Assembly (NCBI GenBank): GCA_964393525.1 | Contig: CAYMTV010000023.1 | Coordinates: 1 to 16,339 of the forward strand | Reading direction: 5' to 3' | Origin: CAYMTV01 sp964393525 | GTDB taxonomy: Bacteria; Patescibacteriota; Microgenomatia; Daviesbacterales; UBA10151 | DNA: 16,339 nt | In this document: positions 1 to 6,624 of the stretch, piece by piece | Layout of the letters: each line of letters begins with the position of its first letter | Position numbering within the stretch: the first letter of the stretch is position 1 | Notes under the pieces: model-generated | Databases searched by the model: none | The model's input: only the letters and a program-made list of their open reading frames with translations | Told to the model about the DNA's origin: nothing | Made by a program: the position numbers and the translations under genes

Positions 1-26
1 TTTTTAGGTTTTAAAGAAAAGATAAC

Positions 27-320
27 TTAATACCTATTTCTATCTCCACCAAAACCACTATTTCTTGGCCTGTCTTCTCTTGGTCTGGCAACTGAAACAC
101 CGAGACGTCTTCCGTCTTGTTCTGTTCCGTCAAGTGCTTTTATAGCAGCTTGTGCTTCCTCATCATTGGCCATCTCTACAAACCCAAAACCTTTGCTTTG
201 GTTTGTGAATTTGTCCATGATAACTTGAGCTGATTGCACAGCACCAAAGGCTTCAAACATAGTCTGAAGATCTTGGCTAGTTTTGGCGTATGTTAAACCG
301 CCTACAAATAACTTTGTCAT
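27..320 (-). CDS. RRM-domain RNA-binding protein
   Basis: 97-residue single-RRM protein of the kind found in cyanobacteria and many CPR genomes, a cytoplasmic single-stranded RNA binder that may act as an RNA chaperone. RNP2 (LFVGGL, residues 4-9) and RNP1 (KGFGFVEM, residues 43-50) are intact with their aromatic positions, and the fold ends near residue 79. The tail is short and rich in Arg, Gly and Asn (residues 80-97), like glycine-rich RNA-binding proteins. The ATG start is supported by an upstream AAAGGTGGTG ribosome-binding site. The gene stands alone, with a consensus promoter far upstream and a long AU-rich leader, so post-transcriptional or cold control is possible but only inferred. 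Family assignment is secure; the RNA targets are unknown. Confidence 0.95.
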   Translation of the reverse strand: MTKLFVGGLTYAKTSQDLQTMFEAFGAVQSAQVIMDKFTNQSKGFGFVEMANDEEAQAAIKALDGTEQDGRRLGVSVARPREDRPRNSGFGGDRNRY

Positions 321-420
321 TTAAATATTCACCACCTTTTCTTTTTCGTCTCTTTTTTATGAAATTAATGCTTAGAAGATTGAGTCTTTTACGTATTAAA
401 AACTTACTTAGAGTGAGGGA

Positions 421-449
421 ACTATATCCTATATAAAGCCAAAATGCAA
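421..449 (-). promoter_or_regulatory. Promoter of the RRM gene with long 5' leader
   Basis: Reading the minus strand, TTGCAT (444-449), a 17-nt spacer and TATAGT (421-426) form a good sigma-70-type promoter. Transcription would begin near 414, leaving a leader of about 94 nt that is AU-rich and ends in the AAAGGTGGTG ribosome-binding site. This differs from most other promoters here, which sit right at the start codon. Confidence 0.6.
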
Positions 450-474
450 CTTTTCCAAGGAGGAATCACAAAAT

Positions 475-936
475 TTAAACCTTTATCTTGAATTTCTTTA
501 GATATTTCCTGCCTGTTTTGGAGGTATAGGAAACCTCAAGCCTAGCATCACGAATTCCGCTGTGATACCTGCAGACATTTTTGGAGCAAGTGCCAAATAA
601 TAACTCAGCAGACTCGGAGTTTTGCCCCTTTAGGTTAAGCCCACCCATAGCAGCCTCCTCCTGAGCTGATGTTTTGTATATCAGTTGATAAGAGACAGAT
701 TTCGCGTTCTGCAAGTTGGAAAAATTAACATTTAAAGCCTTTCTATCCGAGCGCAGCTTAGGATAAACCCCAATTGTTGTTCCCCCGCTAGATCTAACAG
801 TTGTTTTAGACCCTGCTTTTCCCGCCTGAGGTAAAACTTTAGCCTCTCCCCCTTTAGCAAATATTAAAAACGAAAAAGTAATTAACAGAAGAGCTAATAT
901 TTTTTTCATCCAATTTAAGGATACCATTTTAGGCAT
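475..936 (-). CDS. Secreted protein with FGTCxxxxC motif, unknown function
   Basis: 153 residues. A basic start followed by a hydrophobic stretch (about residues 10-27) and AKGGEA looks like a cleavable signal peptide, so the protein is probably exported. The mature part is beta-rich and carries FGTCSKNVCRYH (about residues 114-125), whose two cysteines could form a disulfide. I recognise this general pattern (beta-strand repeats, a GG turn, then FGTC-x4-C-x-x-H) from hypothetical CPR proteins, but not as a named family. The ATG at 936 is preferred because TATATT on the minus strand ends 6 nt before it and no ribosome-binding site is visible; ATG at 927 or 909 is possible. The divergent gene starts 21 bp away. 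Confidence 0.8.
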   Translation of the reverse strand: MPKMVSLNWMKKILALLLITFSFLIFAKGGEAKVLPQAGKAGSKTTVRSSGGTTIGVYPKLRSDRKALNVNFSNLQNAKSVSYQLIYKTSAQEEAAMGGLNLKGQNSESAELLFGTCSKNVCRYHSGIRDARLEVSYTSKTGRKYLKKFKIKV

Positions 937-942
937 CTTTTC

Positions 943-950
943 AATATACT
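943..950. promoter_or_regulatory. Shared bidirectional -10 region
   Basis: The 8-bp core AATATACT reads TATACT on the plus strand (945-950), 7 nt before the GTG at 958, and TATATT on the minus strand (943-948), 6 nt before the ATG at 936. Both transcripts would start at or next to the start codon. No clear -35 is seen on either side. The two -10 boxes overlap by four base pairs, so both promoters cannot be open at once. Confidence 0.5.
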
Positions 951-957
951 GAGTTTA

Positions 958-1584
958 GTGAGCAAAAAAACCTTATTACTGGCTGCTATTTTGGCGGCAT
1001 CGGCCCTTGGGGGAGTTTTTATCTACTCCAGTCAAAAAAACAATCTGGCAAACCCAATCTCAAATATAAACATTACACCCAAAAATGCCAAACCTTCGCA
1101 AACTTTTATAGAATACGCAGACCCTGCAGGGTTTACATTCAGTTACCCGGACAATTTATCTATCTCAAAAACTGAAATAGAAGACCAAAGTACTTATGCA
1201 GATCTACAACTTTTTTCAAAAGAGGTTGACGGAAGTGTTAACTTAAAAATTGCTGACAGTAAATTCAAAAGCCTTGGTGAATGGTTTAAGCAAAATCAAA
1301 TCCCCTCATCCAATACCCCTATTGAAAAGAAACTTGGCAATCTAAAAGCTTTGGAAGTCAAAACTGCAGACAGGCTTTATCTGGGAGCTTTAGACCAAGG
1401 GGTGCTTTTTACTGTTGAAGTTCCTTTAGTTGAGCAGGATTTTTGGCTCAAAGTTTATGATAAAGTACTTGCGGACTTTACATTTGGATCCCCTGAAGTG
1501 GCTAATTCAGCAGAGTCCGCAGGTTCTCAACCAACAAATTCTTCAAATGATGTAGTATTTGAAGGCGAAGAAGTAGTTGAATAA
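958..1584 (+). CDS. Membrane-anchored protein with PsbP-like extracytoplasmic domain, unknown function
   Basis: 208 residues beginning at a GTG. One hydrophobic segment (about residues 5-24) acts as signal anchor. The domain at about residues 50-175 begins YADPAGFTFSYPDN, the opening typical of PsbP/MOG1-like folds seen in small bacterial lipoproteins; a PsbP-like fold is my best guess, with no catalytic motif visible. The C-terminus is acidic and Ser/Asn-rich (residues 180-208), probably disordered. There is no ribosome-binding site; the -10 box TATACT ends 7 nt upstream, so a leaderless mRNA is likely. It is followed 24 bp later by the SGNH hydrolase on the same strand, which has its own extended -10. 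Confidence 0.8.
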   Translation: MSKKTLLLAAILAASALGGVFIYSSQKNNLANPISNINITPKNAKPSQTFIEYADPAGFTFSYPDNLSISKTEIEDQSTYADLQLFSKEVDGSVNLKIADSKFKSLGEWFKQNQIPSSNTPIEKKLGNLKALEVKTADRLYLGALDQGVLFTVEVPLVEQDFWLKVYDKVLADFTFGSPEVANSAESAGSQPTNSSNDVVFEGEEVVE

Positions 1585-1590
1585 ATTTTA

Positions 1591-1599
1591 TGGCATAAT
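1591..1599 (+). promoter_or_regulatory. Extended -10 promoter of the SGNH gene
   Basis: TGGCATAAT is an extended -10 (TGn plus CATAAT) ending 9 nt before the ATG at 1609. No good -35 lies at normal spacing, which extended -10 promoters tolerate. Transcription would start within about three bases of the ATG. No Shine-Dalgarno is present. Confidence 0.5.
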
Positions 1600-1608
1600 G
1601 AAATACTA

Positions 1609-2418
1609 ATGCCTAAAAATGCCCTAGGAATCATTCTATTTCTAATTTTTCTCGCAGGAGTCTTCTTTTTACTCTCCATTTATCAAAAAAACAAACCTAA
1701 AATCTTGAGGGTGAGCCCTGCTATCAAAGAAACTGCCGAAGGTAAGATTAAATACCCCCAGGATTACACCTTTGTGTTTGTGGGCGATTCGATGACCGAA
1801 AAATTAGGGAATTTTGATGAACTTCGGGAATATTTGCAAAACTATTATCCTGATAAAACTTTTGAGATTTTAAATTATGGATTTGGTTCAACCAATATTT
1901 TATCGGTTTACAACCGCTTGGTAAAAGAAACTGTCTATGGCCGTAAATTCCGGCCGGTTTTAGATATAGAGTTTGATATTATTTTTATTGAATCTTTCGG
2001 TAATAATCCTCTATCTCAATTCCCGTTAAATGAAGGCTTAAAAAAGCAAACCGAAGCCTTAGATAAGATAACTTCAGAAATTAAAAAATCTAACCCAAAG
2101 GCAAAAATTGTTTTTGTCTCGACAATTTCACCAAATTCCAAAACCTTTGCCCTGGGTCAATTAGAACTGACAGATGAAAAAAGGCTGGAATGGGTGATGG
2201 AACGCAAAGCTTATTTAAAAAACCATATTGACTACGCCAGAACAAAAAATATCCCGGTTATTGATATTTATAATAAATCTCTAAATGAAGACGGGGATGG
2301 AAATATTGAGTTTATAGATAGCAGTGACAACATTCATCCTTCCCCTTCCGGAGTTTATTTCATCAGCCGTGAGATAGCTGACTTTATTTACAATCAAAAA
2401 TTACTAGGGAGTGATTAA
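1609..2418 (+). CDS. Membrane-anchored SGNH/GDSL-family hydrolase
   Basis: 269 residues. An N-terminal membrane segment (about residues 6-24) places the catalytic domain outside the membrane. SGNH blocks are visible in order: GDSMTE (residues 59-64, nucleophile Ser61), a glycine/asparagine block GFGSTN (91-96), FGNNP (130-134) as the block III equivalent, and DNIHPSPSG (240-248) with Asp240 and His243 of the usual DxxH. The catalytic set therefore looks complete, making this an active esterase, deacylase or lipase-like enzyme; its substrate, possibly surface carbohydrate or lipid acyl groups, cannot be read from sequence. The stop codon directly abuts that of the convergent IPT/TIG gene. Family confidence is high. 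Confidence 0.88.
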   Translation: MPKNALGIILFLIFLAGVFFLLSIYQKNKPKILRVSPAIKETAEGKIKYPQDYTFVFVGDSMTEKLGNFDELREYLQNYYPDKTFEILNYGFGSTNILSVYNRLVKETVYGRKFRPVLDIEFDIIFIESFGNNPLSQFPLNEGLKKQTEALDKITSEIKKSNPKAKIVFVSTISPNSKTFALGQLELTDEKRLEWVMERKAYLKNHIDYARTKNIPVIDIYNKSLNEDGDGNIEFIDSSDNIHPSPSGVYFISREIADFIYNQKLLGSD

Positions 2419-3258
2419 CTAGTTGCCTACAGTGTAGAACTTAACTGAACTTGAGGCATTTCCTTGGGAGGCAATTACTGCTACTGCATACTCTTTGCCA
2501 TTTTCCAAACTACTGGGCAATTTAAATTCTATTTTAGTCTCTGACCAAAAGGTGATTTCACCTTCACCTGCAATATTTGGGTAGTTTGAGTAAAATACCA
2601 CTTTCCCACTACTTGAGCCAAACTTTTCTCCATCCAAAGTCATCGAACTTCCCAAAGTGGCATTTTGGGGAGAGATACTGCCAATGTATGGTTGTCCTTG
2701 CATAACTTTAAAAGGATATTTATTACTCTGTTTACCGTCTGAAGTATAAACACTTATTGTGAAATCATAATTGCTTAAAGCTCCGGAAATTCTGGCTTTC
2801 ACCTCAGTATCAGACCAGCTTTCAATCGGCGAGCCGGCAGAAGTTTGACCATTTTGATTAAACCATGTGACAGACCCGGAGTTACTACCGAACCCGGAAC
2901 CTTTAATAATTATAGTCTCCTGCCAGTTTCCGGAACTAGGATCAATCGAGTCAATCTTAGGACCGCTTGTCTGGTTAGGCGCGGGAGTTGAAGTTGCCTG
3001 AGGGGTTAGTGTAGGGGTATTGGTAGGCACAGGAGAATTTGTGGATGTAGGTTTTGGGGTTATTTCTATTGATATTCCTGCTACAGTTGATTTAGGAACA
3101 GGAGTTGAGGTTGGGATGATTGTGGGTGTGGGTTTAGGCTTTTCCGTTCTTTCTAAAAATGACCTATTTCCTGCGACATAAGAACTTCCAAGCAGTGCAA
3201 AAACAAATAGCAAAAAAAGGATTATAGTTAAGCTGTTAAATCTTACCAATTTGCTCAT
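2419..3258 (-). CDS. Cell-surface protein with two IPT/TIG domains
   Basis: 279 residues: a membrane anchor (about residues 9-28), a Pro/Thr/Ser-rich stalk (about 40-100, many PTPT and TPTP repeats), then two Ig-like IPT/TIG domains. The first begins PKIDSIDPSSG (about 101-185), the second PYIGSISPQNATLG (about 190-278). Each shows the family pattern of a Pro-Gly turn, GxxFG and a regularly spaced strand ending in VxV. Such proteins are usually displayed on the cell surface and bind ligands or other proteins; here the role is unknown. The ATG at 3258 follows a full promoter whose -10 ends 11 nt upstream, so the leader is only a few nucleotides. It faces the SGNH gene with no space for a terminator. 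Confidence 0.9.
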   Translation of the reverse strand: MSKLVRFNSLTIILFLLFVFALLGSSYVAGNRSFLERTEKPKPTPTIIPTSTPVPKSTVAGISIEITPKPTSTNSPVPTNTPTLTPQATSTPAPNQTSGPKIDSIDPSSGNWQETIIIKGSGFGSNSGSVTWFNQNGQTSAGSPIESWSDTEVKARISGALSNYDFTISVYTSDGKQSNKYPFKVMQGQPYIGSISPQNATLGSSMTLDGEKFGSSSGKVVFYSNYPNIAGEGEITFWSETKIEFKLPSSLENGKEYAVAVIASQGNASSSVKFYTVGN

Positions 3259-3269
3259 TTTACTTTGCG

Positions 3270-3298
3270 AGTATATCAGGAGAATTTGGGTTATTCAA
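3270..3298 (-). promoter_or_regulatory. Promoter of the IPT/TIG gene
   Basis: On the minus strand: -35 TTGAAT (3293-3298), 17-nt spacer, -10 TATACT (3270-3275) with an extended TGA just upstream. The predicted start is about 4 nt before the ATG at 3258, with no Shine-Dalgarno. The -35 overlaps the stop codon of the upstream histidine kinase gene. Confidence 0.65.
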
Positions 3299-4365
3299 CC
3301 CATAGGTTTATATATTGGTAATGACACAAAAAACGTACTTCCCTTTCCCAGTTTTGATTTTACCCAGATTTTTCCATGATGATGCTTGATTATTTGGTTT
3401 GTAATATATAACCCAAGACCCAGTCCTTCAGAGCGCTTTTTTTGAACATTTTTTGTTCGGTAATACCTGTCAAAGATACGTGCTTGTTCATTTTTCTCTA
3501 TTCCTATACCAAAATCCTTAACACTTATTTGCACCCAACCTTTTTGTTCTTTTAACCTGACAATAATTTTTTTATCATCAGGTGAATACTTGATGGCATT
3601 GGTCAGCAAATTAACTAGCACTTGCCTAATTCTGAACTTATCAGCCAAAATTACTTTTTTTGTATGCCCCAAAAGTTGGATGGTGCGACCTGGTGAAATC
3701 AACCTTTGATGTTCTATAACTTCTTTTACTAAATCATCAATATTGAAAATTTCACCATTGTAGGTAAACTTGCCAATTTCAATCTTGGTGATATCAAGCA
3801 AATCATTGATAAGTTCTAAAATCCTATTAGACTGGGCACTTATCTGAACCCCATATGATCTAATCTGCTCTTTTTTTTGAGTTTTAACATTATGGGAAAT
3901 GAGCTCTGCAAACCCTTTAATTATAGCCAGCGGATTTTTTAGCTCATGTGAGACAAAACTAATAAACTCATCTTTCTGATTTTCCATTTCATATCTGGCT
4001 TCACTGATAATGCTGATCGAAAATCCTACAAATATATAAACTATTGAAACCAGCAGATCTCCTTCCAAAGGTAATCCCATCTCAAGGTGCATCAAATAAC
4101 TGGTTGGGACAGTAAGAATTGTTGCGAGCACTCCGGGACCCAAACCTCCATACCAGGAACTGATTGTTACAATTAGAATAAGCAGAAAAAGTGAAATGGT
4201 TTCGTTATGCATGACCTCGATAAAATTTGCCGGGAGAAAAATAATCAGGGAAAATATCCCAACTGCCAAAATTAACGGAAGGCCATACCTTTTAATCCTG
4301 TTGCGCTTTTGAAAATGGGCTAGCTGAACTAATATTCTTTTTGTCTTATCCCATATTTCTTCCAT
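3295..4365 (-). CDS. Membrane sensor histidine kinase (orphan)
   Basis: 356 residues. Up to four membrane segments lie in residues 29-121; SSWYGGLGPGVLATIL (69-84) resembles the KdpD-type DUF4118 membrane domain, with no periplasmic sensor loop. The kinase core is complete: H-box FVSHELKNP with phospho-acceptor His140, N-box LVNLLTNAIKYSP (250-262), G1 DFGIGI (284-289), F-box IFDRYYR (297-303) and G2 GLGLGL (314-319). It should autophosphorylate on His140, but no response regulator lies in the window. The start overlaps the methyltransferase gene by 20 bp and lacks a clear ribosome-binding site, suggesting translational coupling. It is last in the thiol/metal operon, so it may sense membrane redox or metal stress; that is inference. 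The stop is TGA. Confidence 0.93.
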   Translation of the reverse strand: MEEIWDKTKRILVQLAHFQKRNRIKRYGLPLILAVGIFSLIIFLPANFIEVMHNETISLFLLILIVTISSWYGGLGPGVLATILTVPTSYLMHLEMGLPLEGDLLVSIVYIFVGFSISIISEARYEMENQKDEFISFVSHELKNPLAIIKGFAELISHNVKTQKKEQIRSYGVQISAQSNRILELINDLLDITKIEIGKFTYNGEIFNIDDLVKEVIEHQRLISPGRTIQLLGHTKKVILADKFRIRQVLVNLLTNAIKYSPDDKKIIVRLKEQKGWVQISVKDFGIGIEKNEQARIFDRYYRTKNVQKKRSEGLGLGLYITNQIIKHHHGKIWVKSKLGKGSTFFVSLPIYKPMG

Positions 4366-5008
4366 ATGGTTTTTCTGCTAAAAGAAATTGGATACCTCTA
4401 TCTCTTGGAGCAACTTCCCTGCTTTTAAAACCGCCTTTTTCTAAAAAATCAGGTATTTTGCCCTCAATATTATCTTTAGCTGTTTTTGCTTCTGGGATCC
4501 TTAAAAATTCTTCAATTGCAAATAATGATTTAATCAGCCAGGTTTCAGCCTTACCAAAATCTACCAATAAAAATCTGCCCTTTTTCTTTAAAACCCTGTG
4601 AATTTCTTTTATTGCTCCAATTTTGACTTCCTTGGGTAAATGGTGAAATATTAAGGTACTTACAACTACATCAAAGCTTTCTTTTCCAAATGGCAGGTTA
4701 TCTGCACTGCTCTCAATAAGCTCTATATTTAAATTTTCTTTGTTAATTTTACTTTTGGCAATTTTTAAAATTTTCTCATCAATGTCTACCCCAACCACGC
4801 TATTTTTAGGAAACATCTTTTTGGTAGCTATCAGCAAAGAACCGGTTCCACAACCAACATCCAACAGATTTTCTCCGGGTTTTAAATCTAATAAATTTAC
4901 AACTTTTTCTCTTTGCTTGCTTCCATAGCCTAAAAGTTCCACGAAAAAATCATAAAACGGAGTCAGAAGATCAAAACTAAATGCCGGAACACCTTTACTT
5001 TTTGTCAA
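4346..5008 (-). CDS. Class I SAM-dependent methyltransferase, UbiE-like
   Basis: 220 residues. Motif I LLDVGCGTGSLL (48-59) and the acidic VVGVDID (71-77) form the SAM site; FDVVVSTLIFHHLP (112-125) and LKKKGRFLLVDFGK (140-153) are motifs of the Methyltransf_11/UbiE type. The substrate is unknown. True ubiquinone/menaquinone methylation is doubtful, since CPR bacteria generally lack quinone pathways. The start is a TTG at 5006-5008, with GGGGG 9 nt upstream as a possible weak ribosome-binding site inside the preceding gene; no ATG allows a complete motif I. It begins 3 nt after the DUF305 stop and overlaps the kinase, so it belongs to the operon. Confidence 0.9.
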   Translation of the reverse strand: MTKSKGVPAFSFDLLTPFYDFFVELLGYGSKQREKVVNLLDLKPGENLLDVGCGTGSLLIATKKMFPKNSVVGVDIDEKILKIAKSKINKENLNIELIESSADNLPFGKESFDVVVSTLIFHHLPKEVKIGAIKEIHRVLKKKGRFLLVDFGKAETWLIKSLFAIEEFLRIPEAKTAKDNIEGKIPDFLEKGGFKSREVAPRDRGIQFLLAEKPYGRNMG

Positions 5009-5011
5009 AGA

Positions 5012-5434
5012 TTAGTACCCCCAATTCTTTTGCCATTGCCTCATAGTCTCAATCTCTTTAGTTTGGGCAGAAATAATATCATCTGCCATTTTTTTGAGCT
5101 CATCATGAAAAGCATTAACTTTTGCCTGCTCTGCCATATTTATTGCACCCTGGTGATGGATAATCATAGATTCAATAAAAACTTTATCAAATTCATCACC
5201 GCTTTTATCCTTGAGTGAACCCATCATATCCTGCATGCTGGAGCCCATTCCCATTCTCCCATTATTAAAGTTATTTTGCAGCTGATTTTGTCCCATCATA
5301 GTGCTTCCTCCCCTCATTCCCATCATCCTCATCATCCCCGAATTGTTAGTATTAACAGCAGTTTGGGCAACAAACACTGTTACCATAACTCCTATTAAAA
5401 GTCCAATAATCCCGTACAAAATTTCTTTCGACAA
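5012..5434 (-). CDS. DUF305 protein with Met-rich segment, putative copper binder
   Basis: 140 residues from the TTG at 5432-5434. A longer reading from GTG at 5443 would start inside the Shine-Dalgarno itself, so TTG, 8 nt after GGAGG, is the better start. An N-terminal membrane segment (about residues 7-25) is followed by a Met/Gly/Asn-rich stretch (about 33-71) with many MM and MxM pairs, then a DUF305 domain with IIHHQGAINMAEQA (about 91-104), a further His near residue 110 and an AQTKEIETMRQW end. DUF305 is a four-helix ferritin-like fold; some members (for example CopM) bind copper. The Met-rich part would suit Cu(I) or Ag(I) outside the membrane. It sits between the DUF5676 and methyltransferase genes. 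Confidence 0.9.
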   Translation of the reverse strand: MSKEILYGIIGLLIGVMVTVFVAQTAVNTNNSGMMRMMGMRGGSTMMGQNQLQNNFNNGRMGMGSSMQDMMGSLKDKSGDEFDKVFIESMIIHHQGAINMAEQAKVNAFHDELKKMADDIISAQTKEIETMRQWQKNWGY

Positions 5435-5438
5435 TTGC

Positions 5439-5450
5439 CTCACCTCCTTA
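5439..5450 (-). promoter_or_regulatory. Full-length Shine-Dalgarno deciding the DUF305 start
   Basis: On the minus strand TAAGGAGGTGAG matches the whole usual anti-SD tail of 16S rRNA. It overlaps an upstream in-frame GTG and places the real initiation at the TTG at 5434. The same 12-mer stands before the preceding gene. Confidence 0.75.
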
Positions 5451-5470
5451 TTAGCTTTTTCTAAAACTTA

Positions 5471-5737
5471 TCACTTCTTTGCCAATCTGTTATATAGCTC
5501 AATTGTAGCAAACGTTGTTACCCAAGTGACTGCGCTGATTGTGATGAGTCCCCAAATTGATGTTTGAAACGACGGAGTCGTTGTAGCTTTTATGGCTTCC
5601 AAATTAATGCTGTGCATCCAGGACCTGCCAATACCAAATAAAAACTCCGGGGCTGCAACCGAAATGGCTAGACAAATAACATAAAAAACAGCGGTGACTA
5701 AAGTTACGGCATTGGCAAAAGCTTTTGAATTAAGCAT
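5471..5737 (-). CDS. DUF5676-like two-helix membrane protein
   Basis: 88 residues with two hydrophobic segments (about residues 8-30 and 62-82) separated by a loop containing SWMHSINLEAI. The opening NSKAFANAV and overall plan resemble the small DUF5676 family, which often occurs beside DUF305 and metal-resistance genes in other bacteria. Its biochemical role is unknown; a partner in envelope metal handling is a guess from context. The start is an ATG with a very strong ribosome-binding site (TAAGGAGGTGAG) whose first three bases are the stop codon of the upstream CcdA-like gene, so the two genes are likely translationally linked. The stop is TGA. Confidence 0.82.
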   Translation of the reverse strand: MLNSKAFANAVTLVTAVFYVICLAISVAAPEFLFGIGRSWMHSINLEAIKATTTPSFQTSIWGLITISAVTWVTTFATIELYNRLAKK

Positions 5738-5742
5738 TTTTT

Positions 5743-5754
5743 CTCACCTCCTTA
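5743..5754 (-). promoter_or_regulatory. Full-length Shine-Dalgarno of the DUF5676 gene, overlapping the upstream stop
   Basis: TAAGGAGGTGAG on the minus strand. Its TAA (5752-5754) ends the CcdA-like gene, and the ATG of the next gene follows 5 nt after the 12-mer. Identical to the site at 5439-5450. Confidence 0.75.
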
Positions 5755-6621
5755 CTGACAACAATCATGATTATCGGATTTCTTTTTGGTTGCAAGCTTG
5801 GTTAATTTATAAATTAAAAACAAAACCCCTATTACAAAAAGCCAGTTAATGATTAAATTGTTACCTACAACCTCTGTGACAGCATTACTTGTGTTTTGGA
5901 TCATTTTAGTAAAATAATCCAGATTATCCATTGCCAGCTGCCCGGTTAGGGTAAGATAAAAAATTAAAATCCCGGTAAAGAAAAAGATCGCCGCGGCGAT
6001 TAAGTTGCTTACTAAAACTCCATACTCCTTGCCAAATAATTTCACAGTAAAGAGAGATTTTCTAAGAAACTTTGCTCCCGGCATTTTGCCGTCCAAAAAT
6101 AAGGCAATTAAAAGTAAGGGTGTTACCATTCCCAAAACATACATAGCCCCAATTGCTAAAGCGCCAAAAAAGCTTGGCGAAAGAAAAGTCAAAGTCAAAA
6201 TCCCAATTAAAACCGGGGCGCAGCAGGCGCTGGTAATTCCTGAGAAGATTCCTAGGGTAAAAATGGACAATACATCGGTTTTGCCTGTATCAGCCCCGGG
6301 CAAATGCGGCATAGGCAATTTCAGTCCCAAAAATGAAATCCCTGCCACCACAATCATTGCGACTGCTCCTAATAGATAAACATATTCATGGAAATCAAAT
6401 AACAATTTGGAGATAATCGCCACCCCTAAAACCGCAGGCAAAAGTACAACAAAAATGCCCGCTCCAAAAACCAGAGTCATAAATAAAACTTTTTCTTTTT
6501 CCTTAAAGACGTTGCCTAAATAAGCCGGAAGCAAAAATGTAATACAGCAGGGTGCAAAAAGCGCCACCATCCCAGCCACAAATGAAGCTATTAAAGATGT
6601 TTGAAAAAGTACATCACCCAT
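5752..6621 (-). CDS. CcdA/DsbD-type membrane thiol electron transporter with doubled cysteines
   Basis: 289 residues, at least six hydrophobic segments. The family signature occurs twice in pseudo-symmetric halves: FAPCCITFLLPAYL (residues 22-35) and SACCAPVLIG (131-140). In CcdA and the DsbD beta domain one cysteine in each place forms the pair that passes electrons from cytoplasmic thioredoxin to extracytoplasmic partners; here each site has two adjacent cysteines (25-26 and 133-134). The C-terminus ends HDCCQ, a further Cys pair with His that could bind metal or exchange disulfides. No cytochrome c maturation genes are in view, so the likely clients are the neighbouring Cys proteins. It begins 3 nt after the 311-residue protein gene with no strong ribosome-binding site, indicating coupling. 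Confidence 0.92.
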   Translation of the reverse strand: MGDVLFQTSLIASFVAGMVALFAPCCITFLLPAYLGNVFKEKEKVLFMTLVFGAGIFVVLLPAVLGVAIISKLLFDFHEYVYLLGAVAMIVVAGISFLGLKLPMPHLPGADTGKTDVLSIFTLGIFSGITSACCAPVLIGILTLTFLSPSFFGALAIGAMYVLGMVTPLLLIALFLDGKMPGAKFLRKSLFTVKLFGKEYGVLVSNLIAAAIFFFTGILIFYLTLTGQLAMDNLDYFTKMIQNTSNAVTEVVGNNLIINWLFVIGVLFLIYKLTKLATKKKSDNHDCCQ

Positions 6622-6624
6622 AAG

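Noticed and set aside
457..464. Strong Shine-Dalgarno-like AAGGAGGA on the plus strand
   Set aside because: No ORF of useful length starts within 5 to 12 nt; the next in-frame codons soon reach a stop, and the stretch is the 3' flank of the minus-strand gene.
4346..5008. Quinone-biosynthesis methyltransferase (ubiE/menG)
   Set aside because: The motifs are generic to Methyltransf_11-type enzymes, there are no quinone genes nearby, and the setting is a thiol/metal operon, so no gene symbol was given.
5435..5443. GTG at 5441-5443 as the DUF305 start
   Set aside because: It lies inside the Shine-Dalgarno sequence; the TTG at 5434 is correctly spaced.
5301..5567. Plus-strand ORF across the DUF305 and DUF5676 genes
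   Set aside because: It runs antisense to two genes with very strong ribosome-binding sites and has none itself.
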